Shown in pieces: positions 1 through 5,650 of a stretch of DNA of 6,208 bases (the first letter of the stretch is position 1; every line of letters begins with the position of its first letter). The position numbers and the translations under genes are program-made. The stretch covers positions 1 through 6,208 of the forward strand of contig QMTU01000048.1 of the NCBI GenBank assembly GCA_003663585.1, written 5' to 3'. The stretch comes from Thermoplasmata archaeon. GTDB lineage: Archaea > Thermoplasmatota > B47-G6. The notes beneath the pieces were generated by a model, which did not search any database, was not told the origin of the DNA, and worked only from the letters and a program-made list of their open reading frames with translations.

Positions 1-935
1 CGAAGGTAAAGGAGCACTCCTCCAACAACGAGCACATAAACAAGCATAAGGACTGAATACTTCCATGTATGCGGCTGAGGTGCCATCACCCAGAAGTACA
101 CAGGATATGAAATTATTGCGGGAATTAAATACGAGATAGCCGATGCAACGTATTCTGCAGATATGTCTCTTCTTGAAGCAAGCGAAATTATTCCAGAAAC
201 TGTTAAATAGAATGCTATTGGGGCTAGAACCATAGGATAACCCTGCCATGTTATAGATACAAGGCCTAAGAAGATTCCTGACAATATCGCATACTTCAAG
301 AATCTCCTGTTAGACAATATTCTCATAAGGTTTCTGTACTCTCCTATTGCGTATGACTTGGATATTATCTTATTATCTCCTACGACCTTTACCGCTCTTG
401 CAAAAGCCCAATATCCCATTATACCAAGGAACATTATCAGAACATCCCAGTCAGCGAATCCAAATGCAGATCTCTCCACAATTGCAGGTGTAAATGCTGT
501 GAAGAGTGCCGCAAGGTATCCAACTTTTTTGCTGTTGAACACCTCACTTGCAAGGAGATAACTCGCCACCGTAAGGGCAGCTGCAGAGAGAACAGTAACT
601 ACAGATATTCCTAAGTATACTGACCAATCAAGGTTCTTTGTTATGAGATAGAACACATATGATGCTACGGCTCCTAGAACTTCATAGAATGGAGGTCTTG
701 GGTTGTTCTTGTATAGAGGGTAACCTAGCAGTGGATCATATTTTAGATACGTTCCCTCAGTGATTATCTTTTTAACTACTCTCGCATGGTAGTATGGGTC
801 ATTCCCCGCAAGCACTGGACCATGCTTGAGATAGTAGTAGAGTCCAAATGACATCTCTATAACTACTGAAAGGGTGAATATTCCAAGAAGTATTATAACA
901 CTTTTATGCTTCTTTATCCACTGCCTAAACGACAT
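1..935 (-). CDS. aglB: AglB/STT3-family oligosaccharyltransferase, N-terminal part (3' end outside window)
   Basis: This is the catalytic subunit of archaeal protein N-glycosylation, which moves a lipid-linked glycan onto Asn in N-X-S/T sequons at the outer face of the membrane. About 311 residues are visible and the frame is open to the window edge. A first membrane helix (about 12-33) is followed by the outer loop with the acidic motif GNDPYYHAR, where D46 is the expected metal and sequon-binding aspartate. The archaeal AglB stretch NPRPP lies at 78-82. Further helices follow, then the second acidic motif FADWD (D162, D164), and TWQGYP at 229-234. The soluble C-terminal domain with WWDYG is beyond the window. 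The ATG is fixed by an in-frame TGA directly before it, and AGAGGTG lies upstream with its GG 10 nt from the ATG. A 152-bp gap separates it from prs, so it probably has its own promoter. The family is clear; the symbol rests on the archaeal context. Confidence 0.9.
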   Translation of the reverse strand, partial: MSFRQWIKKHKSVIILLGIFTLSVVIEMSFGLYYYLKHGPVLAGNDPYYHARVVKKIITEGTYLKYDPLLGYPLYKNNPRPPFYEVLGAVASYVFYLITKNLDWSVYLGISVVTVLSAAALTVASYLLASEVFNSKKVGYLAALFTAFTPAIVERSAFGFADWDVLIMFLGIMGYWAFARAVKVVGDNKIISKSYAIGEYRNLMRILSNRRFLKYAILSGIFLGLVSITWQGYPMVLAPIAFYLTVSGIISLASRRDISAEYVASAISYLIPAIISYPVYFWVMAPQPHTWKYSVLMLVYVLVVGGVLLYL

Positions 936-1046
936 TCACGCTACACCTCTTCAAACAAGGTAATGTCTCCATGCAATCACGGACTCAGTGAAAGTGTTTT
1001 GGAAATCCTCATTAAACCTTAGACGTGCTATAATGAATAGGAGGTA

Positions 1047-1054
1047 ATATTATA
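1047..1054 (-). promoter_or_regulatory. Possible TATA box for aglB
   Basis: On the minus strand this reads TATAATAT, in an AT-rich patch just after the 16-bp palindrome. Archaeal transcription usually starts about 25 nt past the TATA box, which would leave a leader of roughly 90 nt before the aglB ATG. No clear BRE is visible and other AT-rich stretches nearby would serve equally well, so this is weak. Confidence 0.2.
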
Positions 1055-1059
1055 GGAGT

Positions 1060-1075
1060 TATGGTAGCTACCATA
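1060..1075. repeat. Perfect 16-bp palindrome between prs and aglB
   Basis: TATGGTAGCTACCATA reads the same on both strands over all 16 bases. It sits 12 bp past the prs stop codon and about 125 bp before the aglB start. It could be a binding site for a dimeric regulator of aglB, or a short stem after prs. No T-run follows on the minus strand, so it does not look like a usual terminator. The function is unknown. Confidence 0.5.
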
Positions 1076-1087
1076 GGTTTGCGCATG

Positions 1088-1936
1088 TCATCTTAGGGCC
1101 CTAGCTATAGTAGATGAAACACTTGCAACGCTCAACGGGCCCTCTATAGTGTCTGTGACTCCAACGTCATCTATTGGAGACTCTAGTATCTTGTGAATTG
1201 CGAACTTAGTAAAAAGACCATGCACACATGCTGCAACAACGCTTTTAGCTCCCTGCGACTTGAGGGCCTTGGATGCCTCTATTAACGTCCCTCCAGTGGA
1301 TATTATATCGTCTACTAGTGCTACGTTTTTGTCCTCAACTTCGATCTCTTTCGGCTTTATTTCAACTTCCTCTCCAGAAATTCTTGTCTTCTCAAGGTAG
1401 TCCCAGTCAACCCCTAGAGCCTTTGCTACAGCTTTTGCCCTATCAAGAGCCCCAGCATCTGGTGCCAGCACTATGTCCACGTCAGCCCTATAAAGCATCT
1501 CGATAAGAGCATCATATGCATGAACGACCTTAGTCTCTACATCGAAGAAATCAGCTATATAGTCCTTATGTGGGTCAACAAGCACTACGTGATCTGCATA
1601 CTTACTCAGTACCTTTGCAATGGCCTCTGCACTTACAGGCTCTCCATCAAGAAACTTTCTATCCTGTCTACCATATCCAAAGTACGGAACCACTAAGGTT
1701 ATGTCCTCAGCACCTTCACTCTTAAGAGCTTGCATAGCAATAATAGCTGCAACTAATCCCTCATTAGGATACGTGTTTTGTACAAGTACAACCTCTCTGT
1801 CAGGCTTTTCTAGAAGCCTTATGTATATCTCTCCGTCAGGAAATTTTTTTCTCTCGGCAGGCAGAATATCGAGCCCAAGTTCTTTTGCCACCCTGTACGT
1901 GAGTATAGGAGAGCTTATTGCAGTTAGTATTTGCAT
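1088..1936 (-). CDS. prs: Ribose-phosphate pyrophosphokinase (PRPP synthase), archaeal type
   Basis: It converts ribose 5-phosphate and ATP to PRPP and AMP in the cytoplasm. PRPP feeds purine, pyrimidine, histidine and tryptophan synthesis. The protein has 282 residues, as expected for the short archaeal form. The N-terminal half carries FPDGE (32-36) and the flexible catalytic loop PYFGYGRQDRK (84-94). The metal-binding segment VDPHKDYI has H123. The PRPP-binding loop VDDIISTGGT (208-217) is complete. The archaeal-style C-terminus has TDTIEGPLSVA (261-271). The ATG is preceded by GGAGGTGA, with the GGAGG core 9 nt upstream. Only 6 bp separate it from the hisS stop, and the ribosome binding site overlaps that stop, so it is the last gene of the operon and is probably translationally coupled to hisS. 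Nothing looks broken. Confidence 0.96.
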   Translation of the reverse strand: MQILTAISSPILTYRVAKELGLDILPAERKKFPDGEIYIRLLEKPDREVVLVQNTYPNEGLVAAIIAMQALKSEGAEDITLVVPYFGYGRQDRKFLDGEPVSAEAIAKVLSKYADHVVLVDPHKDYIADFFDVETKVVHAYDALIEMLYRADVDIVLAPDAGALDRAKAVAKALGVDWDYLEKTRISGEEVEIKPKEIEVEDKNVALVDDIISTGGTLIEASKALKSQGAKSVVAACVHGLFTKFAIHKILESPIDDVGVTDTIEGPLSVASVSSTIARALR

Positions 1937-1942
1937 TTTACA

Positions 1943-1950
1943 TCACCTCC
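1943..1950 (-). promoter_or_regulatory. prs Shine-Dalgarno site made from the last hisS codons
   Basis: The last hisS codons AGG AGG TGA (Arg, Arg, stop) form a full-strength GGAGGTGA site. The GGAGG core ends 9 nt before the prs ATG. A ribosome ending hisS therefore sits on the prs start region, which suggests coupled translation. It also served as the spacing reference for the other starts in this window. Confidence 0.85.
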
Positions 1951-3202
1951 TAAGAATATTGATAACATACTCCACAACGCCTTTCAGTGGAACTTCTTCC
2001 TGAACGTTTTTTCTAAGATCCTTTATTGAGATAACTCCTTTATCGAGCTCCCTATCGCCAACTATCAGCATAACGTCATAGTCATTTTCCAAAGCGTATT
2101 CAAGTGCCCTTCTCATATTTCTTTTTCTTGTATCTAGATTACAAATTATTCCCTTTTTTCTAATCTTCCTAATTATCTTAACTGCTATACTAAATCCTCT
2201 ATCGGATAAAGAAACAACATATACGGACTTCCTCCTCGGAACTTCTGGAAGCTTATTAGCATCTTTAAGTGCATCAATAAGTCTATCTAAACCAAAGGCA
2301 AATCCAAATGTTGTTATCTTTTCCTCCTCAAATACATCAGAAAGGTCATAGAAGCCTCCTCCACAAATCTGCTTCTCAGCTCCAAGCCATGGAGCATATA
2401 CTTCAAAGACATATCCTTCGTAATAGTCCCAACCTCTTGTTATTCCAAGATCCCCTTTAACTGGTATGTCAAGATTTTGAAGTTCACTGATAAGCCTCTC
2501 ATACTCCTTTAATTCATTAGACAGCTCAGGAAGCTCGTGCTTAAGTCCTTCTATGTCTGTTTTTATTAGCATCTCTATAATCTTAAATTGCCTTTCCGTT
2601 GTCAGAGATTTTATGGTATCAATATCATCTTTATCAATAGCCCTTATAATTCTCCTATCGTCTTGAATCCCTAGAAGCTTTAAGATTTTTCTAACAATAG
2701 ATACATTTCCCAACTTTATTTCACACATCTCAAGTATCTTAAAGCGTGACAGGATTTCCCTTACTATGTCAAGCCCCTCTATTAAGGTTCTCTTTGGATC
2801 TCCCTCTATTATCTCACAGCCTATTTGCCAGAACTCCCTATATCTCCCCTTTTGGGGCTCTTCATACCTAAAAACATTGCTCACGTAGTATAGCTTAAGA
2901 GGTTTTTGGAGCGCTCTCAACTCGGAAAAATAGAACCTCATGGTAGGCAGCGTAAGCTCAGGCCTTAGGACGAGCTTTCTTCCAGACTTATCCTCAAAAA
3001 AGTACATCTCCTCTAAAACCTGTTCTCCTGATTTCTCTATGAAAAGCTCTGCACGCTCAAATGTTGGAGTCATTATCTCCTGAAATCCATATGTCTCAAA
3101 TACCTCTCTGAATATGCCTTCAACAGCTCTTCTTATGGCCATTTCCTTTGGATCAAAATCCCTTGTTCCCCTAGGCCTGCTAAGAATATCTTTCTTTGTC
3201 AT
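1943..3202 (-). CDS. hisS: Histidyl-tRNA synthetase (class II)
   Basis: It attaches histidine to tRNA-His using ATP. The 419 residues match the usual size of the family. The opening RPRGTRDFDP (9-18) is typical of HisRS. LRPELT lies at 79-84. Motif 2 spans FRYEEPQKGRYREFWQ (111-126). The histidine-specific motif is RGWDYYEGYVFE (256-267), with R256 in the place of the catalytic arginine. Motif 3 is FGFAFGLDRL (299-308). The anticodon-binding domain runs from about 326 to the end. One oddity is GGGFYD (281-286), where bacterial enzymes have GGRYD, so Phe284 stands in the Arg position. The ATG is the only start that keeps the N-terminal motif. It overlaps arfC by 23 nt and has GGTGGGG just upstream, with the first GG 8 nt from the start. 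Confidence 0.96.
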   Translation of the reverse strand: MTKKDILSRPRGTRDFDPKEMAIRRAVEGIFREVFETYGFQEIMTPTFERAELFIEKSGEQVLEEMYFFEDKSGRKLVLRPELTLPTMRFYFSELRALQKPLKLYYVSNVFRYEEPQKGRYREFWQIGCEIIEGDPKRTLIEGLDIVREILSRFKILEMCEIKLGNVSIVRKILKLLGIQDDRRIIRAIDKDDIDTIKSLTTERQFKIIEMLIKTDIEGLKHELPELSNELKEYERLISELQNLDIPVKGDLGITRGWDYYEGYVFEVYAPWLGAEKQICGGGFYDLSDVFEEEKITTFGFAFGLDRLIDALKDANKLPEVPRRKSVYVVSLSDRGFSIAVKIIRKIRKKGIICNLDTRKRNMRRALEYALENDYDVMLIVGDRELDKGVISIKDLRKNVQEEVPLKGVVEYVINILRR

Positions 3203-3869
3203 TTACCCCACCGGCTCTTCTATAATGGAGTAATACACCATCCCCTAACCTCCGAACATCAATGAGCTCTAGCCTTATAATTTCATCGTAGCTTCCTGCA
3301 CCCTCTCCCTCAGCCATTGTAGGAGCGTCCTTACCACCTATGACCATACTTCCTATGTAAACGTAGAGATCATCAAAGAGCCCACGCCTTATGAACTCCC
3401 AGATAACTGTCCCTCCTCCCTCAACCATAAGCTTTCGCACACCTTTTTCCCAAAGTATTGAAAGCACTTCCTCTAAGTCTAGTATTCCATCTTTATCTTC
3501 TCTTACTTCGATTACCGTAGCATTTTTTAATATTCTCTGGGACTTCATGCCCTCTCTAACAAAAATTATTGTCGGGGTCGTACCATCCAATACCTCAGCT
3601 TGTTCTGGTATTCTTAGCTTAGCATCCAATACTATCCTTATGGGTTGTTTCCTTGGTTTTCTACCGAGATACTTTTCCTTAGCCTTAAGACTGGGATTAT
3701 CTGAGAGCACAGTACCTATCCCAACAAGGACAGCATCAACTTTTTCCCTGAGCTCATGGACTCTTTTCATGTCCTCGTATGAGGAGATTCTAGTTTGTCT
3801 TCTAGTTCTTAGGGCAACTTTACCATCAACGGACATTGCGCAGTTTATGATTACATAAGGCCTTTTCAT
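3180..3869 (-). CDS. arfC: 2,5-diamino-6-(ribosylamino)pyrimidinone 5'-phosphate reductase (riboflavin synthesis)
   Basis: This is the RibD C-terminal / RIB7 reductase fold. In archaea and fungi it reduces the ribosyl side chain of the diaminopyrimidinone phosphate to ribityl with NAD(P)H, before deamination. From the preferred start it has 229 residues and no deaminase domain, as in the archaeal stand-alone enzyme. Visible motifs are the substrate loop MSVDGK (12-17), RISS (27-30), DAVLVGIGTVLSDNP (45-59), MVEGGG (148-153) and VIGGKDAPT (176-184). I chose the ATG at 3869 because homologues typically begin just before the YVIINCAMSVDGK segment, and because GGTG lies with its GG 9 nt upstream. 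An in-frame ATG at 3890 would add seven residues and make a 4-nt ATGA overlap with the dipeptidase gene, but has no Shine-Dalgarno site. The 3' end overlaps hisS. The gene is also called ribD or rib7 in some annotations. Confidence 0.92.
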   Translation of the reverse strand: MKRPYVIINCAMSVDGKVALRTRRQTRISSYEDMKRVHELREKVDAVLVGIGTVLSDNPSLKAKEKYLGRKPRKQPIRIVLDAKLRIPEQAEVLDGTTPTIIFVREGMKSQRILKNATVIEVREDKDGILDLEEVLSILWEKGVRKLMVEGGGTVIWEFIRRGLFDDLYVYIGSMVIGGKDAPTMAEGEGAGSYDEIIRLELIDVRRLGDGVLLHYRRAGGVNDKERYS

Positions 3870-3876
3870 AAGTGTA

Positions 3877-3880
3877 CACC
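3877..3880 (-). promoter_or_regulatory. arfC ribosome binding site (decides the start)
   Basis: The minus strand reads GGTG here, with its GG 9 nt before the ATG at 3869, the same distance as in prs. The alternative ATG at 3890 has no purine-rich site before it. The match is only four bases, so support is moderate. Confidence 0.5.
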
Positions 3881-3886
3881 GAATAC

Positions 3887-4837
3887 TCATTTAAGATTAC
3901 TGCCTATGAAACTAATAGCGTTTCTCCAGCATACCTTCTCAACTTCTTCTCTTGTGTAGTTCTCAAGAAGTCTGCTAATTAGTTTTGGAAGGTCTCTTTC
4001 AGTAGAAAGCCCGTTAAGACCCTTATAATCGTTATATATGTAATAGACGAAGTCAAATCCAAACGCCACATGATCTATGCCAATGATATCTACAAAATGT
4101 TCTAGATGTTTCATAAACGATTCAAGATCCTTATTTAAGCCTACAAAGTTTGGTATAACATTAAGTCCTACAATTCCGCCTCTCTCTGCTATTGCCTTAG
4201 CTTGTTCATCAGTTAGATTTCTAGGGTTATCATGTACAGTTCTAGAGTTTGAGTGAGATGCCATAACAGGACCATCAAAGTTCTCTATGACATCCCAAAA
4301 TCCAAAATCACTTATGTGAGAGAGATCTACTATAACTCCTAGTTCTTTTATCCTCTCGAGAAGTTCTAATCCGAATCTAGTAAGCCCTCCTCTAGTCCTT
4401 GACTCAAACACGCCATCGGCTATAAAGTTCCTAGTGCTCCAAGTGAGAGTTATTAGCCTAACGCCTAGATTATAAAAGACGTCTAAGAGGAGTATATCAT
4501 CGTATATAGGATCAGCCCCCTCTAGGGATATTACATAATAAAATCCCTCATTAGATCCAAATTTTTCTAGATCTTTTCCGTTTAAGACAAGAATTGCATT
4601 ATTAAGCCTTTTTATTTCTCTCTTTGCAATGGATATTAGGTCTAATGCTCTTTTTAGTGTATTTCCAGGCTTGTATACCTCCTCTATCCACACAGACAGA
4701 ACCCTTCCAAGAACATTACCACACTTCATTATTGCCTGCCATTCATCAAGGCTCTTTCCACTTTTATGAGAAGTCCTAGTATACGTTCTAGATATGTCTA
4801 TAAGGATATCAGAGTGAAGATCAAATATTGGAATCAC
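3887..4837 (-). CDS. M19-family (membrane/renal dipeptidase-like) zinc metallohydrolase
   Basis: This is an amidohydrolase-fold, two-metal peptidase of family M19, whose characterised members cleave dipeptides, some with a D-residue on the C-terminal side. All expected metal ligands are visible, numbered from the chosen start (316 residues): H8 and D10 in DLHSD, bridging E106 in SLEGAD, H174 in DLSH, H195 in ASHSNS, and D262 in FGFDF. The family signature RNLTDEQAKAIAERGGIVGL follows the second histidine. No signal peptide or membrane anchor is seen, so the enzyme should be cytoplasmic. I prefer the GTG at 4837 because the strong AAGGAGGTG site ends its GGAGG core 9 nt before it. A GTG at 4843 is only 3 nt from that core. 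The start overlaps the HAD gene and the end meets arfC. The true substrate is unknown and could differ from a dipeptide. Confidence 0.88.
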   Translation of the reverse strand: MIPIFDLHSDILIDISRTYTRTSHKSGKSLDEWQAIMKCGNVLGRVLSVWIEEVYKPGNTLKRALDLISIAKREIKRLNNAILVLNGKDLEKFGSNEGFYYVISLEGADPIYDDILLLDVFYNLGVRLITLTWSTRNFIADGVFESRTRGGLTRFGLELLERIKELGVIVDLSHISDFGFWDVIENFDGPVMASHSNSRTVHDNPRNLTDEQAKAIAERGGIVGLNVIPNFVGLNKDLESFMKHLEHFVDIIGIDHVAFGFDFVYYIYNDYKGLNGLSTERDLPKLISRLLENYTREEVEKVCWRNAISFIGSNLK

Positions 4838-5492
4838 ACTCACGCACCTCCTTTAACAATATTTGGTAAAGAGAACATATATCATCTAAAACTAAATTAG
4901 CTCCTGACTTTACAAGAACACTACGATCCCTGTATCCATTCATCACGGCTATTACATCTATGCCCGCCTTTTTAGCTGCTATGATTCCATAGGGGGAGTC
5001 CTCAATTACAACACATAAGCTACGATCAAACCCACTAGAGGCCTTTATGTAAAGTTCTGGGTCAGGCTTTGTCTTCTTAACGTCATCTGAAGTTACTATC
5101 CTATCAAATAAATTAGCTAGCTTCCCCAGCTCCTTAAATGTTGACTCCCTGTCAGAGGACGTTGCTAATATAAGCTTCTTTCCTAAGCTCTTTAAAAAAT
5201 TCAGGAGATCCCTAGCACAAGGAAAGGGCTTTATATAAGCCCTAAGCTCATCTAAAATCCTCATTCTAATCTCTATAAGATCATTGACGTCTACTTTTAG
5301 CCTATATTCATTTATTAATGCTCTAGCAATGTCCCAACGAGACATTCCCATATATTTCATGATTTCCTCCTCGCTTACTGATACCCCAAAGGATCTAAGC
5401 GCTATCGAAAAGCTTCGAGCTTTTATCCTATTTGAATCTATTAAAACACCGTCCATATCAAAGATAAAAACCTCCTTCCTTAGCATCATCAT
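4821..5492 (-). CDS. HAD superfamily (subfamily IA) phosphatase / phosphoglucomutase-like hydrolase
   Basis: A 223-residue haloacid dehalogenase-fold enzyme that probably removes phosphate from a small phosphorylated metabolite. Motif I is DMDGVLIDS, with nucleophile D12 and acid/base D14. A helical cap of about residues 20-85 follows. Motif II is ATSS with T111, motif III is the Lys in KKTKPDP (139-145), and motif IV is IEDSPYGI with E164 and D165. This pattern is shared by beta-phosphoglucomutases, phosphoglycolate phosphatases and broad sugar-phosphate phosphatases, so sequence alone does not fix the substrate. It is the first gene of the array. Three ATGs stand in a row (5492, 5489, 5486). 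AGTGA, a partial match to GGTGA, is correctly spaced for the first. Because arfC is in the same operon, a role in riboflavin synthesis (dephosphorylating the ribitylamino-uracil phosphate) is possible, but this is inference. Confidence 0.9.
   Translation of the reverse strand: MMMLRKEVFIFDMDGVLIDSNRIKARSFSIALRSFGVSVSEEEIMKYMGMSRWDIARALINEYRLKVDVNDLIEIRMRILDELRAYIKPFPCARDLLNFLKSLGKKLILATSSDRESTFKELGKLANLFDRIVTSDDVKKTKPDPELYIKASSGFDRSLCVVIEDSPYGIIAAKKAGIDVIAVMNGYRDRSVLVKSGANLVLDDICSLYQILLKEVRECDSNI
4845..4851 (-). promoter_or_regulatory. Dipeptidase ribosome binding site (decides between two GTG starts)
   Basis: The minus strand reads GGAGGTG here, inside Glu and Val codons near the end of the HAD gene. 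The GGAGG core lies 9 nt before the GTG at 4837 but only 3 nt before the in-frame GTG at 4843, which favours the shorter protein. Confidence 0.7.
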
Positions 5493-5537
5493 ACAACTTC
5501 ACTGCCTTACAATGTAATGCCTCAGTCAGGGCTGTTC

Positions 5538-5557
5538 TATGATTAGTAATTATCATA
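5538..5557. repeat. Inverted repeat TATGAT-N8-ATCATA at the expected operon start site
   Basis: Six-base arms separated by 8 bases lie just downstream of the proposed TATA box and cover the expected transcription start. This is where an archaeal repressor would bind. The arms are short and AT-rich, so chance is a real possibility. Confidence 0.25.
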
Positions 5558-5565
5558 TCATACAC

Positions 5566-5573
5566 ATTTAAGT
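5566..5573 (-). promoter_or_regulatory. Probable TATA box of the five-gene operon
   Basis: The minus strand reads ACTTAAAT, preceded by the A-rich run AAAAATAAT that could hold the BRE. Transcription would start about 25 nt further on, near 5545, giving a leader of about 50 nt before the HAD ATG. The position and composition suit an archaeal promoter, but no start site is proven. Confidence 0.4.
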
Positions 5574-5627
5574 ATTATTTTTGATCTGATTTGCTTAGTG
5601 CTTCATGATGAGGCCCTACAGAACGGG

Positions 5628-5632
5628 GGAGG
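5628..5632 (+). promoter_or_regulatory. tnpB ribosome binding site (supports the GTG start)
   Basis: GGAGG lies exactly 9 nt before the GTG at 5642, the same spacing as in prs and the dipeptidase gene. In this frame a TGA at 5636-5638 rules out any earlier start. Confidence 0.65.
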
Positions 5633-5635
5633 CGG

Positions 5636-5650
5636 TGAGGAGTGTCCTCA
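5636..5650 (+). repeat. Small hairpin with the tnpB start codon in its loop
   Basis: TGAGGA-GTG-TCCTCA forms a perfect 6-bp stem with a 3-nt loop, and the loop is the tnpB GTG start codon. It may limit tnpB translation or be part of the element's left-end structure. Neither role can be shown from the sequence. Confidence 0.45.

Larger units (their letters stand above)
1088..5492 (-). other. Probable five-gene operon: HAD - M19 peptidase - arfC - hisS - prs
   Basis: All five genes run the same way with overlaps or very short gaps: about 17 to 23 nt overlap between HAD and the dipeptidase, 17 nt gap (or 4 nt overlap with the earlier start) before arfC, 23 nt overlap into hisS, and 6 nt gap to prs. 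No promoter-sized gap exists inside. One transcript from upstream of 5492 is the simplest reading. The end is probably in the spacer 936-1087, but no clear terminator is seen there and read-through into aglB is possible. Confidence 0.8.

Noticed and set aside
358..561. Plus-strand open frame of 67 codons
   Set aside because: It lies antisense to aglB, whose frame is continuous with clear family motifs; no recognisable protein and no ribosome binding site.
1040..1087. Intrinsic terminator after prs
   Set aside because: The palindrome gives a short stem but no T-run follows on the minus strand.
1061..1096. Tiny plus-strand frame (11 codons plus stop) after GGAGTT
   Set aside because: It runs through the palindrome into the end of prs and is too short to support as a gene.
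1273..2003. Two plus-strand open frames (1273-1506 and 1620-2003)
   Set aside because: Both are antisense to prs and hisS, have low-complexity Ser/Leu/Pro-rich translations, and look like shadows of the real genes.
3391..3858. Plus-strand open frame of 155 codons
   Set aside because: Antisense to arfC, which has complete reductase motifs; the translation shows no domain.
3180..3890. Full RibD (deaminase plus reductase)
   Set aside because: There is no zinc-binding deaminase domain; only the reductase part exists, as is normal for archaea.
5454..5479. Strong GGAAGGAGG inside the start of the HAD gene, followed by an in-frame ATG
   Set aside because: Starting there would remove the nucleophile D12, and the spacing of 14 nt is long; it is more likely just Arg-Lys-Glu codons.
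5284..5517. Plus-strand open frame of 77 codons
   Set aside because: Antisense to the HAD gene and without family features.
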